NCBI RefSeq assembly: GCF_001314325.1
Contig: NZ_CP009429.1
Location: 2,480,501 to 2,544,500 of the forward strand
Direction: 5' to 3'
From: Sphingopyxis macrogoltabida
GTDB taxonomy: Bacteria > Pseudomonadota > Alphaproteobacteria > Sphingomonadales > Sphingomonadaceae
DNA length: 64,000 nt
Below the pieces are notes generated by a model that saw nothing but the letters and a program-made list of their open reading frames with translations, was not told where the DNA came from and ran no database searches. Below, piece after piece: positions 43,725 through 53,483 of the stretch; the first letter of the stretch is position 1; each line of letters starts with the position of its first letter. The position numbers were made by a program, and so were the translations under genes.

Positions 43725-45146
43725 GTTAGCGTCCGCGCTCGTGGTGTAATTTCCGGTGTAGGCGATGGTGTATTCCGGGGTGGGGCATGCCCCACCCCGG
43801 AATGCGGCGTCGCTGGTGGCCACCGGGTTCATCGTTATGGTGGAGTTTGCACACTTCAACCGTGACGAAGAGGAGTTCCCGATGACCGAGGACAGATTAC
43901 TGATCGAAGAGCTTGCTGCGAAGGGCGGCCAACCGGATTTTTTGCGCACCATCGCCGAGAACGTGCTGCAGCTGATCATGGAGGCCGACGTTGATGGCCT
44001 GATCGGCGCGGGTCGCCACGAACGCAGCAGCGAGCGCGCGACCTGGCGCAACGGCTATCGCGACCGTTCGCTGGATACCCGGGTAGGCACGCTGAACCTG
44101 AAAATCCCCAAGCTGCGTGCTGGGTCCTACTTTCCGGGCTTCCTTGAGCCCCGCAAGATGGTCGAGAAAGCGCTGGTTGCGGTGATCCAGGAAGCGTGGA
44201 TCGGCGGGGTCAGCACCCGGCGGGTCGATGAACTCGTCCAGGCCATGGGCATGACCGGCATCTCCAAGTCCACCGTCTCCAAGCTTTGCAAGGACATTGA
44301 CGAGCGCGTCCATGCCTTTCTGAAACGCCCGCTCACCGGCGAATGGCCGTATCTCTGGCTCGATGCCACCTATCTCAAGGTACGCGAAGGCGGGCGGATC
44401 ATCAGCGTTGCCGCAATAATCGCCATGGCCGTCAACACCGAGGGCCGGCGCGAGATCGTCGGCCTGCATATCGGCCCCTCGGAAGCGGAGGTCTTCTGGT
44501 CCGACTTCCTGAAGGACCTTGTTCGGCGCGGTCTTACCGGCGTGAAGCTGGTCATCTCCGATGCTCACGAGGGCCTCAAGGGCGCGATCACCCGCGTCAT
44601 GGGCGCCACCTGGCAGCGCTGCCGGGTGCACTTCATGCGCAATGCCCTGTCCTATGTGCCCAAGGGCCAGAACACTGTCGTCGCCGCCGCGATCCGCCAG
44701 GTCTTCCTGCAGCCCGATCAGAAAAGCGCAACGCAGGTCTGGCGACAGGTCGCCGACCAGTTGCGCACCCGTTGGCCCAAGCTCGGCGCCTGCATGGACG
44801 AGGCCGAAACCGACGTGCTCGCCTACACCGGCTTTCCCACCCAGCACCGCACGAAGTTACACTCAACCAATCCGCTCGAGCGGCTCAACAAGGAGGTCAA
44901 GCGCCGCGCCGACGTCGTCGGAATCTTCCCGAACGAAGACAGCATCATCCGCCTCGTCGGGGCTGTGCTGATGGAGCAGAACGACGAGTGGCAGCTCCAG
45001 CACCGATACATGCAGATCGAAGGCATGGCCGAACTCAACCAACCCATGATCGAGGAGGAAAATCAGCCCCTACACATCACCGCCAAAGCCGCCTGACGAT
45101 GGCCCACGGCCACAGCCGAAATTACACCACCTTGACGGACGCGACC
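43725..45146 (+). mobile_element. IS256 family insertion sequence, copy A
   Basis: 1422 bp, imperfect terminal repeats of about 28 bp (GTTAGCGTCCG... and ...CGGACGCGACC, inner GTGGTGTAATTTC shared) and an 8-bp duplication CGCTGACT at 43717-43724 and 45147-45154. Apparently identical over its whole length to copy B at 59227-60648. It contains a perfect GC palindrome around 43776-43801 ahead of the transposase. Confidence 0.92.
43882..45096 (+). CDS. IS256 family (mutator type) transposase
   Basis: A 404-residue DDE transposase with the mutator signature. The N-terminus reads EDRLLIEELAAKGGQPDFLRTIAENVLQLIMEADVDGLIGAGRHERS; the catalytic region has YLWLDATYLKVREGG (first Asp), LVISDAHEGLKGAI (second Asp), the CRVHFMRN motif and NPLERLNKEVKRR (Glu). 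ATG 43882 is preceded by GAGGAG; longer in-frame ORF starts lie in the IS end. It is intact and probably active in this genome, given a second identical copy. Confidence 0.95.
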   Translation: MTEDRLLIEELAAKGGQPDFLRTIAENVLQLIMEADVDGLIGAGRHERSSERATWRNGYRDRSLDTRVGTLNLKIPKLRAGSYFPGFLEPRKMVEKALVAVIQEAWIGGVSTRRVDELVQAMGMTGISKSTVSKLCKDIDERVHAFLKRPLTGEWPYLWLDATYLKVREGGRIISVAAIIAMAVNTEGRREIVGLHIGPSEAEVFWSDFLKDLVRRGLTGVKLVISDAHEGLKGAITRVMGATWQRCRVHFMRNALSYVPKGQNTVVAAAIRQVFLQPDQKSATQVWRQVADQLRTRWPKLGACMDEAETDVLAYTGFPTQHRTKLHSTNPLERLNKEVKRRADVVGIFPNEDSIIRLVGAVLMEQNDEWQLQHRYMQIEGMAELNQPMIEEENQPLHITAKAA

Positions 45147-45473
45147 CGCTGACTAGCGACAATGTTTCGCGAGACACGCCTCCAAACCAACCCGACATAT
45201 AGCCTTGGGTGACCGCAATGGTGGCAACGAATACCAGCAGGAACAGGAGGAATATGGGCGGCTTGCGGCGGACCGGTCGCCGCCTCGGCGGCCGCTTCCA
45301 TTGGTTTCCTTGACGTCCGCGATACTTGCGCATGATGCCTCCCGAGCGGCCACAGCATAGTTCCGCGAGGCTCTGCTGCCATCCCGAAATCGAACAAAAC
45401 AAAGTCGGCTGACACGAATACAGGATTCGACAGCCGTTCCATTACGAGGCATCTTCCGGGCGGGGACAGGGCT

Positions 45474-45779
45474 ATGCATTATTTCCTGATTGCTACAGCA
45501 TTGGCTGTTTTGACATTGCCTGCCGTCGTGGCTGCCCATGGGGGCGGCCTCGCGGCGGACGGCTGTCACAATGATCGCAGGAATGGCGGGCGGCATTGCC
45601 ACCGTGCGCCAAGCGGAACGGCGCCACGCGCCGAACGGCCGCAGCGCCTTAGCGGTCCATCCAGGGCTTATCCCAACTGCAGCGCAGCACGCGCCGCGGG
45701 CGCGGCGCCGGTCCGCCGCGGCGATCCCGGCTATGGCCAGCACCTCGACCGGGATAACGACGGTATCGGATGCGAATGA
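45474..45779 (+). CDS. Excalibur calcium-binding domain protein
   Basis: A 101-residue exported protein: signal peptide (LIATALAVLTLPAVVAAHG), a His/Cys block AADGCHNDRRNGGRHCHRA, and a C-terminal excalibur motif YPNCSAARAAGAAPVRRGDPGYGQHLDRDNDGIGCE, with the DxDxDGxGCE calcium-loop ending. Excalibur domains often occur with thermonuclease-like proteins, and the split SNase gene is the divergent neighbour about 140 bases away. Confidence 0.88.
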   Translation: MHYFLIATALAVLTLPAVVAAHGGGLAADGCHNDRRNGGRHCHRAPSGTAPRAERPQRLSGPSRAYPNCSAARAAGAAPVRRGDPGYGQHLDRDNDGIGCE

Positions 45780-45791
45780 TCTGGGGGAACC

Positions 45792-46628
45792 ATGACCACT
45801 TATTTTAAGATTGCAGCGGCGATTGCGCTTAGCTGCTGCTCCGTCGCTGCGGCAGCCGAGGATTTGACAATCAACGACATCGTCGCGCTGACAGAGATGC
45901 AACTCGGCGACGCCGCCATCATCGCGAAGATCGAAGCCGAAGCGTCAAGCTTCGACCTCACCACCGATCAGATGATCGAACTCAAGAAGAAGGGCGTGTC
46001 GAGCAACGTCATCGCGGCAATGGTAAGATCGCGCAAGGCCGACACTGCCGCCGAACTATCGGTGGACTCGTCCGATCCCAATGTGCCGCACCCGCCGGGC
46101 GTCTACCTCCTTCACGGGACCGTCGAGAAGGGTCGGATGGAGCGCATCGAGCCTACCAGCTCGAGCCAAGTTAAGACCGGCGGCATCTGGGGCTATGCGC
46201 TGACCGGCGGCATTGCCTCGGCCAGCGTCAAGGTATCGATCCCGAATGCCGCTGCGCGGGTCGTGTCGATCAGCAAGCCTTACTTCTATTTCTTCTTCGA
46301 CGAATCCCAAAAGGGCGCGACCCCCAGCTCCTTCATGGGATCGGCATTTCTCGCGAGCTCACCCGCTGACTTCAACCTCGTTCGCCTTGACAAGAAGAAG
46401 GATCGCCGGGAGGCGCGCGTCGGCAGCATGAACATCGGCGGAGCCAAGATGGGCGTGATGGACAAGGACCGCATCACGATCGAGTATGAACTCATCCGTC
46501 CGGGTGTCTACAAGGTCAAGGCCGGCGACCCGCTGGTGCCTGGCGAATATGGCTTCCTCTACTCGCTGCCGGGCGCCGCGGCGGGCGGGGCCGCTAATGC
46601 CCGCATCTTCGATTTCTCGGTGAAGTGA
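45792..46628 (+). CDS. Exported hypothetical protein
   Basis: A 278-residue protein with a signal peptide (FKIAAAIALSCCSVAAAAE). Residues 24-75 look like a helical SHOCT-like or lipid-binding short module (LTINDIVALTEMQLGDAAIIAKIEAEASSFDLTTDQMIELKKKGVSSNVIAAMV); the C-terminal half is beta-rich (VRLDKKKDRREARVGSMNIGGAKMG, KVKAGDPLVPGEYGFLYSL). The gene starts 12 bases after the excalibur gene and is probably co-transcribed. No known role. Confidence 0.72.
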   Translation: MTTYFKIAAAIALSCCSVAAAAEDLTINDIVALTEMQLGDAAIIAKIEAEASSFDLTTDQMIELKKKGVSSNVIAAMVRSRKADTAAELSVDSSDPNVPHPPGVYLLHGTVEKGRMERIEPTSSSQVKTGGIWGYALTGGIASASVKVSIPNAAARVVSISKPYFYFFFDESQKGATPSSFMGSAFLASSPADFNLVRLDKKKDRREARVGSMNIGGAKMGVMDKDRITIEYELIRPGVYKVKAGDPLVPGEYGFLYSLPGAAAGGAANARIFDFSVK

Positions 46629-46883
46629 TTGCGAGCCAAAGCAAATGGTGCGCCGACAATTAAACTCGCGATTGCCATTCCGATCATCGACGGCGTTCTA
46701 ATAAATGAGCTCCGGCGGATGGTCGCACAACCAAACAAGCTTCGTAAGAGCAGCATCAACGTCGATCCTGAAAGCCTCGCGTGATATAATCGTCCGCCAA
46801 TTCCTCTCCCATTCGAGCTGACGTGACCCCCTGATTTTCCTCCAACAGTGATTAGAGTCCGGCCTTGAAGGAAGGACGGACAG

Positions 46884-47150
46884 ATGAAGCGTTTGAGGTT
46901 TTCGGAAGAGCAGATCATCGGGGTATTGAAGGAAGCGGAGGCGGGCGCGAAGACCGGCGAGCTGGCGCGGCGACACGGGGTGTCGGAAGCAACGATCTAC
47001 AACTGGAAGGCCAAGTATGGCGGCCTGGAGGTGTCCGAGGCGAAGCGGCTGCGCTCGCTCGAGGACGAGAACGCGAAGCTGAAGCGGCTGCTTGCGGACT
47101 CGATGCTCGACAATGCGGCGCTGAAGGATCTTCTCACAAAAAAATGGTGA
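46884..47150 (+). CDS. IS3 transposase orfA
   Basis: An 88-residue DNA-binding protein with a helix-turn-helix ([43 protein letters not shown]) and a leucine-zipper-like C-terminal helix. It ends at the A7 slippery run (47138-47144), where a -1 shift fuses it to orfB. Confidence 0.93.
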   Translation: MKRLRFSEEQIIGVLKEAEAGAKTGELARRHGVSEATIYNWKAKYGGLEVSEAKRLRSLEDENAKLKRLLADSMLDNAALKDLLTKKW

Positions 47151-48055
47151 CGCCCGCCGTTCAGCGGGAAGCGGTCGCCCATCTCCAGGCTTGCCATGGG
47201 ATGAGCGAGCGGCGGGCGTGCCGTGTCACAGGGGCCGATCGGAAGAGCATGCGCTACCGGTCGCAGCGTGGTGACGATGCCGAGGTTCGGGAGAAGCTGC
47301 GCGAGCTGGCGCAGCAGCGTCGCCGGTTCGGTTATCGACGCCTGCATATCCTGCTGCGCCGGGAGGGCGTGATGATCAACAGGAAGAAGACTCAGCGCCT
47401 GTATCGGGAGGAAGGACTGATGGTCCGACGAAGACGTAACCGGCGCCGGGCGATCGGTGCTCGGGCGCCCGCACCGGTGCTGGCGCTACCGAACCAGCGG
47501 TGGAGCCTCGACTTCGTGCATGATCAGATGGCGTCAGGCCGGCGGTTCCGGGTGCTCAACATCGTCGACGACGTGACGCGGGAGTGCCTGCGCGCGGTGC
47601 CCGACACGTCGATCTCCGGGCGCCGGGTCGTGCGCGAGCTCAGCGATCTGATCGAGGAACGCGGCAGGCCGGGGATGATCGTCAGCGACAACGGGACCGA
47701 GCTGACATCGAACGCGGTGCTCGCATGGTGCGGTGAGGTCGGCGTCGAGTGGCATTATATCGCACCCGGCAAGCCGATGCAGAACGGCTATGTCGAGAGC
47801 TTCAATGGCCGGATGCGTGATGAGCTTCTGAACGAGACGCTGTTCCTCGACCTCGACCATGCCCGCACAGTGATCGCGGCCTGGGCCGAAGATTACAACC
47901 AGTCGCGGCCGCACTCGGCACTTGGATATGAGACACCGGCGGCGTTCGCCGCCGAACTGCATAAGCAATGGCCTGCGCAGCTACGCCCTTCGGGCTCCGC
48001 TGCGCAGGCCATTGCTTACACCGCGCTCATGCGCAACAAAGCTGCTGGGCTCTAA
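47144..48055 (+). CDS. IS3 transposase orfB (DDE integrase core)
   Basis: A 303-residue rve-type transposase. HTH_21 region near [20 protein letters not shown] triad in [17 protein letters not shown] and [15 protein letters not shown]-terminal [21 protein letters not shown] at 47144 overlaps the orfA stop, and expression is most likely as an OrfAB fusion by frameshift. Intact. Confidence 0.94.
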   Translation: MVTPAVQREAVAHLQACHGMSERRACRVTGADRKSMRYRSQRGDDAEVREKLRELAQQRRRFGYRRLHILLRREGVMINRKKTQRLYREEGLMVRRRRNRRRAIGARAPAPVLALPNQRWSLDFVHDQMASGRRFRVLNIVDDVTRECLRAVPDTSISGRRVVRELSDLIEERGRPGMIVSDNGTELTSNAVLAWCGEVGVEWHYIAPGKPMQNGYVESFNGRMRDELLNETLFLDLDHARTVIAAWAEDYNQSRPHSALGYETPAAFAAELHKQWPAQLRPSGSAAQAIAYTALMRNKAAGL

Positions 48056-48242
48056 TCCCGGCTGGTGGAAACCAGGGGGTCACGTCACCGCCATGTGCCA
48101 CTAGCCAAGAGCTCGTACCCGATCCACATTAACCAAATGCGAACGGGCTGCCACAAAAGCGCAGAAACCCGTTCGCTGTATGATCAGAATTGCCGATCCC
48201 GATCATGCTGCCCGGCAAGAAGGCGGCCGAGACTAAACCTTA

Positions 48243-51200
48243 CTACGCCAGCATAGCCTCACGTACCGGAACGAAATGGATATCGCGCGGCATCATTGCG
48301 TGATCGTCGAAGCGAAGCTCGGCGACATTGGTACTCCCGGCCATGAAGCCAGCGATCGCTTCGCTAAAGCGGGCCGCGGCACGATCGATATCGAGCGAAA
48401 GCGGCAGGCCCTGCGGAATGCGGTCGTGCAGGAGAGACGGACGGATGAGTTGCCGTGAAAGCGGGTCATAATTCAGCGCAATGTCGCCGAATGCTCCTGT
48501 GGAACCATCTGTGCGAGTGAAGCTGCCGTTGTTGATGACCATGTTATCGCCCCACGCCCAGGTTCGGTTGACTGCCTCCCCTGAAAGATCGATCGATGCG
48601 ATACCGACGTCCGCGAGCGAACGGATCTCTCTCGTCTCAGAGCGTCCGTTGCCATTGGCATCGCGCCAAATCTTAAACTCGCCGAACTTTTCGTCGGAGG
48701 AGGAGAATACTCCATCGCCGTTGCTGTCGAAAGCGCGCAAGCCGTCAAGATCGGACGTTGCTCCCGGCTTGTCGCTGGTGAAGCTGAGTTCGCTGCCGTT
48801 GCTGACCAGCCCATTTCCATCTCGGTCAAACATCAGGAAGCCGTCATCGCGGCCTATCCACCCCGTTTGATTTCGCGTTCCATCTCCGTCCCAATCGAAA
48901 GCAACATTCGTGTCGCGATTATTGACCAAGCTTACACCATCACCGTTGAGATCGAGAACGATGGGCGAAGTAATCCCGACCTGCACTCCGCCTTTGAATT
49001 CAGCGATCTCGATCCCGATTACCGTATCCGTTCCGTCATTGCCATCGGTCGCCGGCTGATTGTCGGCAATGGTCACAACGCCAGCGTTGGTCGCGATCGT
49101 ATGGCTTGCCTGCGTTCCGGCGAAAACGGCAACGTCCGATGCGCCAGCGCCCCCGTCCAGCACATCGTGGCCCGCTCCGCCCGTCAAGCGATCATTCCCG
49201 CCGAGCCCGAAGAGGGTGTCGTTACCAGAACCGCCATTTAGCGTGTCATTCGAAGCAGTGCCGCGAAGCGGCAGATCCGCGACATCGACAATGACATTTC
49301 CTCCGTAGGAAAAGTTCAGATGCTCGATGTTGGAAAGCGTGTCTTCACCAGCCGAGCCGACGAGATCGACGACGGTTACCGACCCGTCGATTTCCCGGAA
49401 CGCTTCGAAATCACTCGAAAGGCCGAAGTAGTTGGCAGTGTCGTCACCGTTGCCACCGTCGAGGATATCATCGCCTCCCCATCCGGTCAGTTGGTCGTTG
49501 CCGTCCAATCCAAGCAACGTATTTCCGAAACCATCGCCCGAGATGCTGTTATCGAGAGCATTGCCCGTGCCATTGATCGCCGTAACCCCGTTCCAAAGCG
49601 AGAGCGATTCAAGATTTGCACCCAAGGTGTAGCTGACGCTGGATTCGACGGAGTCATATCCTTCGTTTGCATTCTCGATGATCAAATCGCCGCTGTCGTC
49701 GACCACGTAAGTGTCATCACCTTCGCCGCCGGTCATTGTATCCGCGCCCTCACCGCCATCGAGATAATCGTTGCCGGCATCGTCCGTCAGGACATCGTCG
49801 CCTTCGAGACCTACCAGCGTATCGTGCCGGTTCGTTCCCAAAATCACGTCGTTGCCGCTGGTTCCGAGTGGCGGAAGATCGGCTGGAATCAGCACAGTCG
49901 TATCGTCGCCTGCGAAATAGAGAGCTTCGATATCAACCAATTCATCGGAACCGTCGGCGCCAGACTCGCTATAATCATCGACGTAAACGCTGCCATCGGT
50001 CCACAGGTAGACGGAGTAATCGGTCGATTTTCCGCTGTAATATGCAGTGTCATTGCCATCACCGCCATCGAGCAGGTCGTAACCGACGCCTCCTTGCAAG
50101 ATATCATTCCCATCGCCGCCTTCGATGACGTCGTCACCTTCGCCGCCGATAAGAATGTCATCACCGTTCGTTCCGCCGAGCGGCAACGTGTTGATGTCGA
50201 GCGTCACATCGTCGCCCGCGAAATAGATGGATTCCACGCCCTGCAACGTGTCAGTGCCATCATTGATCCCAAGTCCGGTCGTCTCGATCGTCGCGCCGCC
50301 ACCTGACAGGCGAGTAACGATATAGTCGGTCGATGAACCAGAGTAATTGGCAACGTCATTTCCATCGCCACCGTCGATCAGATCGTCACCTTCGCCGCCG
50401 TCGATGACGTCATCGCCGCCTAGCGCCTTGATCGTATCGTTCCCACCAAATCCCTGGATATCATTGTCGTGGTCGCTCGCGGTAATGACGTCGGCGCCCG
50501 CGGTGCCCTCATATCCAAAGAAATCCCCGACATTGTAGAATTCGCCGTCGCTCACAAAGAAAATGCGCTCGATGCCCGTCGCTGTCAGTTCTCCTTCGCG
50601 ACCGATATTGTCGGTCAGGGTCATCGACCCGGCGTTCCCTGATATCGTGAATTGGGCGCGCGATCCGAACAGGTTGAGCGTGTCTTCGCCAGCACCGCCA
50701 TCTATGCTGTCGTTACCACCCGACGTCTCGAAATTGTCGTTACCATCGCCGCCACTCAGACTATCATCGCCGCTTCCCCCCGCGAGGTGATCGTCGCCCG
50801 AGGTTCCGGTGGTATCACCGGGATCGGGAGCGGTCGCTGCGTTGAAGCCAGACAAATCGGTCGCGTATGCGCTGGTGCTGCCGAAAACAACATGGTGTAA
50901 CGGATTCAGCTGCGAGCCGTTGAAGCTGATGATGCTGAAGGCCGTTGAACCACCGTGGTCATTTGCATGTACATATTGATTGGGAAGAAAGACCGAGTCG
51001 CCCGTCGCATCTATAACGACTGCGATATCGGCAAAGCCAGAAAAGGAGCCGCTCGTCGGCGTCGCATCGATGACGATCGTAAAATCATCATAGTCCAAGC
51101 CGTCCATCACGATGTTCAGATTGGTGCCCAGGCTCGCAGGACTTAGAATCGATGCGGGCGTGATCACGGTATCATGTCCACTACCAGCGGCAAGGACGAC

Positions 51201-53483
51201 ATCGACGCTTACGAAGCCGGCAACCTCAATGACGTCGTCATCTTCGCCGCCATCAACTGTCAGATCGCTCGAGTATGAATCATCGTAAGATCCCGATGCG
51301 AAATCCAGTTTGATATAGTCGTTCCCGCTCCCTCCATCGATAATATCATAGGCGGATGAACTGACAATAAAGTCACTACCAGCGCCGCCATTTATGATGT
51401 TTTCGTTATAGTTCCAGTTTTCCAATTGATCGCCATAAATGACATCATTGCCGTCACCACCAGTGAGGGTGTCATCTCCATCGCCGCCATAGATCGTCGC
51501 GTTACCGGTCGATCCCGCGGTCGAAATTGTGTCGTTGCCAGCGCCGCCATCGAGCCGTTTCTTACCGTCGCTGGCATCGGAAAGGCTATCGTTGAGAGCC
51601 GAGCCGATCACTTGAGTATGGAAGCCTTCAAGCGTGATTTCACCGCCGCCAACTGAGCGAATATAGCCGTTGCCAGAGCCGTCGATGTCGAGTTCAATCT
51701 CTTTCGTCGAGCTGCTGCCGTTAAGGATCGAGCCGAATGCGTTGGGCGACTGCCCACCGTATGCGTCGATAGTCAGTTCGGTGTCGGTCGGGATTTCACC
51801 GTTGACCTGCACAAAATCATATTTGGTCGTACCGATAATCTTCTCGATCAACGCAAGCGTGTCAGTACCGCCCATGCCGTCCTTGACCGTGATTGTTGCC
51901 GATTCCGCAGTTCCATCGAATGTGATCGTGATTGGATTAGAACTTGAGGAATAATCCACCGTGTCCTCGCCACCGCCACCCTCGATCTCGTTATCTTTAT
52001 CATTTCCTTTTATGATGTCGTCGCCAGATCCGGCCCAAACTCTTTCTGCACCAAGTATCGTGAGTGATTTATTTCCGGAGCTATCATCTCGTGCCTTAAC
52101 ATTGCTTGACGTCGCTGAGAGGTCGATCGAAAGATTTGCAGAATTGCGGGAGGCATCTATAAGATCGCCCTCCCCCGGTCCCGTCGCGTTGCCTTCCATT
52201 TTGATCTCCGCGATGCCACCTTTTCCATCTGAGCCAGCGAATTGATCACCCTCGATCACATCGAGGCGCACAACGTCATCCATGTCAGTCAGCTTGATAT
52301 GTTCGATCGAGATCAAAGTATCGTTTCCGAACGACATCTCGCTGGGTGAGCTCATTTGATCGAGGACAAAAAACGCAGCACTTTTGTCGCCAGGATCAAT
52401 CGTTCCAAACGTCCACGCCGGTGCATCTACGGAACTAGCTGGGCCAATAAAAACGGTCAGGCCAGCGCCAACCAGACCTCGAAGGCCGGTTGTCTCGTAC
52501 TGGACAGTGTCTTCTCCATCATCTTCCAGACTGGTCCGGCCGCTGCCGGTGTAGTCTCGAAAATCACCCCCGTGCAGAAGGTCATCGCCATTTCCTGCAG
52601 TCAAAGCGTCGTCGCCGTCGCCGCCGAAAAGGCGATCAGATGCCCACCAAAATGTCATGTCTCCATCAGAGAGCTCGTCATCGCCCCCGCGCCCGAGTAC
52701 TATATCTCGACGATAAGTTCCTTTTGCCACGCCTGAGCCCACATCCGCAGTCGCTCTGCCAACAATTAGGTTGGTTGGCTCCGATTCGGTCACATCGCCA
52801 GTCGCCTGCCGATACGCAAGCATATCGTTCACGGTATAAAATTCATTTGAGGATATGTAGCTTGACTTACTGTATTGGGCTGTCAGATTTGAGCTAACAT
52901 TGTTCCCAACTATGAATTGCTTTCCTTCAAAATCTATCCAGTTTCCACCTCCGCTATCTCCTCCTTCGGTTAGGGCATCGGTGTCGGTGATCTTCAATCC
53001 TACACTATCTGCTTCAATGTAACCGGAGTTTACTTCCTCAGTCCCGGTCGTCATCCCCCACCGTTTAAATTTTGTTCCGGAAGTCAGTGAAAAATTTGCA
53101 GAGAAAATGTCAGAACTTTCTAAATAAACTGCCATTCCCGCGTCATCTTTTCCTACTCCCCCACCATATTCTAAAAATACTATATCGCTATTAACAATAT
53201 TAATCTCAATGAATTGAGAACTAATAGTATGCCCCCCTGTTGGAACCGGAAGTGGGGTGCTCAGGCCGGCAACCCGAGTGACGTACTGGGAATAGTATGA
53301 GCGAGGATCATAAAAAAGCGTAGCTCCGCTCAAAAGACGGATTTGACGATTCGTATCATTCTCGTTGAATTCGTACATCACATGACCTGCCGTCAGCATA
53401 ATACCGTCGCCAATCATGACGCCCGAACCGTCCGTTGTTCCCGAACTTGCGCGAGGTGGGGCGAGAGACTTATTATCGGGCAT
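48243..53483 (-). CDS. RTX protein with N-terminal trypsin-like serine protease domain
   Basis: A 1746-residue type I secretion substrate. Residues 1-220 form a chymotrypsin-fold protease with a complete triad: His34 in LTAGHVMY, Asp100 in VNSDIVFLE and Ser177 in EGGDSGGGN. From about 240 to 1490 there are many nonapeptide calcium-binding RTX repeats (GGxGxDxLx) in several blocks between beta-rich modules. The C-terminal 200 residues begin with SPIVLDLNGDGV and contain EF-hand-like DRDGNGLV and DSNGDGVF loops; the uncleaved secretion signal is expected at the very end. ATG 53483 is supported by GGAGAA. It follows the HlyD and ABC genes on the same strand, so it is their likely cargo. Confidence 0.9.
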   Translation of the reverse strand: MPDNKSLAPPRASSGTTDGSGVMIGDGIMLTAGHVMYEFNENDTNRQIRLLSGATLFYDPRSYYSQYVTRVAGLSTPLPVPTGGHTISSQFIEINIVNSDIVFLEYGGGVGKDDAGMAVYLESSDIFSANFSLTSGTKFKRWGMTTGTEEVNSGYIEADSVGLKITDTDALTEGGDSGGGNWIDFEGKQFIVGNNVSSNLTAQYSKSSYISSNEFYTVNDMLAYRQATGDVTESEPTNLIVGRATADVGSGVAKGTYRRDIVLGRGGDDELSDGDMTFWWASDRLFGGDGDDALTAGNGDDLLHGGDFRDYTGSGRTSLEDDGEDTVQYETTGLRGLVGAGLTVFIGPASSVDAPAWTFGTIDPGDKSAAFFVLDQMSSPSEMSFGNDTLISIEHIKLTDMDDVVRLDVIEGDQFAGSDGKGGIAEIKMEGNATGPGEGDLIDASRNSANLSIDLSATSSNVKARDDSSGNKSLTILGAERVWAGSGDDIIKGNDKDNEIEGGGGEDTVDYSSSSNPITITFDGTAESATITVKDGMGGTDTLALIEKIIGTTKYDFVQVNGEIPTDTELTIDAYGGQSPNAFGSILNGSSSTKEIELDIDGSGNGYIRSVGGGEITLEGFHTQVIGSALNDSLSDASDGKKRLDGGAGNDTISTAGSTGNATIYGGDGDDTLTGGDGNDVIYGDQLENWNYNENIINGGAGSDFIVSSSAYDIIDGGSGNDYIKLDFASGSYDDSYSSDLTVDGGEDDDVIEVAGFVSVDVVLAAGSGHDTVITPASILSPASLGTNLNIVMDGLDYDDFTIVIDATPTSGSFSGFADIAVVIDATGDSVFLPNQYVHANDHGGSTAFSIISFNGSQLNPLHHVVFGSTSAYATDLSGFNAATAPDPGDTTGTSGDDHLAGGSGDDSLSGGDGNDNFETSGGNDSIDGGAGEDTLNLFGSRAQFTISGNAGSMTLTDNIGREGELTATGIERIFFVSDGEFYNVGDFFGYEGTAGADVITASDHDNDIQGFGGNDTIKALGGDDVIDGGEGDDLIDGGDGNDVANYSGSSTDYIVTRLSGGGATIETTGLGINDGTDTLQGVESIYFAGDDVTLDINTLPLGGTNGDDILIGGEGDDVIEGGDGNDILQGGVGYDLLDGGDGNDTAYYSGKSTDYSVYLWTDGSVYVDDYSESGADGSDELVDIEALYFAGDDTTVLIPADLPPLGTSGNDVILGTNRHDTLVGLEGDDVLTDDAGNDYLDGGEGADTMTGGEGDDTYVVDDSGDLIIENANEGYDSVESSVSYTLGANLESLSLWNGVTAINGTGNALDNSISGDGFGNTLLGLDGNDQLTGWGGDDILDGGNGDDTANYFGLSSDFEAFREIDGSVTVVDLVGSAGEDTLSNIEHLNFSYGGNVIVDVADLPLRGTASNDTLNGGSGNDTLFGLGGNDRLTGGAGHDVLDGGAGASDVAVFAGTQASHTIATNAGVVTIADNQPATDGNDGTDTVIGIEIAEFKGGVQVGITSPIVLDLNGDGVSLVNNRDTNVAFDWDGDGTRNQTGWIGRDDGFLMFDRDGNGLVSNGSELSFTSDKPGATSDLDGLRAFDSNGDGVFSSSDEKFGEFKIWRDANGNGRSETREIRSLADVGIASIDLSGEAVNRTWAWGDNMVINNGSFTRTDGSTGAFGDIALNYDPLSRQLIRPSLLHDRIPQGLPLSLDIDRAAARFSEAIAGFMAGSTNVAELRFDDHAMMPRDIHFVPVREAMLA

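Larger units (their letters stand above)
43331..45333 (-). pseudogene. Thermonuclease-like (SNase) gene split by IS256-type element
   Basis: The 5' part (45333-45147) encodes a basic N-terminus and one membrane helix (IFLLFLLVFVATIAVTQGY). The 3' part (43724-43331) encodes the SNase-like domain: CVVDGDTIWLEGVKIRIADIDTPET with the active Asp/Arg residues, QAEKDLGDRATVRLQEIL and DQYGRKLRIVLVDGESVGETLVDEGLARWY. Joining across one copy of the 8-bp target duplication CGCTGACT gives a single 190-residue ORF. The ancestral product is a membrane-anchored or secreted nuclease. SD GGGAGG precedes the 45333 ATG. It is divergent from the excalibur-domain gene. Confidence 0.88.
46819..48087 (+). mobile_element. 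IS3 family insertion sequence
   Basis: About 1.27 kb with terminal repeats TGACGTGACCCCCTG at the left and the reverse complement at 48073-48087. It holds orfA and orfB with the usual -1 overlap. No short target duplication is visible at the flanks (GAGC versus CCGC). A 14-base copy of its right end lies alone at 58296-58309. Confidence 0.85.

Noticed and set aside
43897..44847. A 316-codon ORF antisense inside IS256 (also at 59399-60349)
   Set aside because: It is an exact shadow of the transposase, repeated only because the IS is repeated.
48243..53483. Repeated GC-rich short units that could suggest a CRISPR array or tandem repeat
   Set aside because: They are codon-level repeats of the RTX nonapeptide (GGxGxDxxx); unit length and spacing do not fit a CRISPR array.
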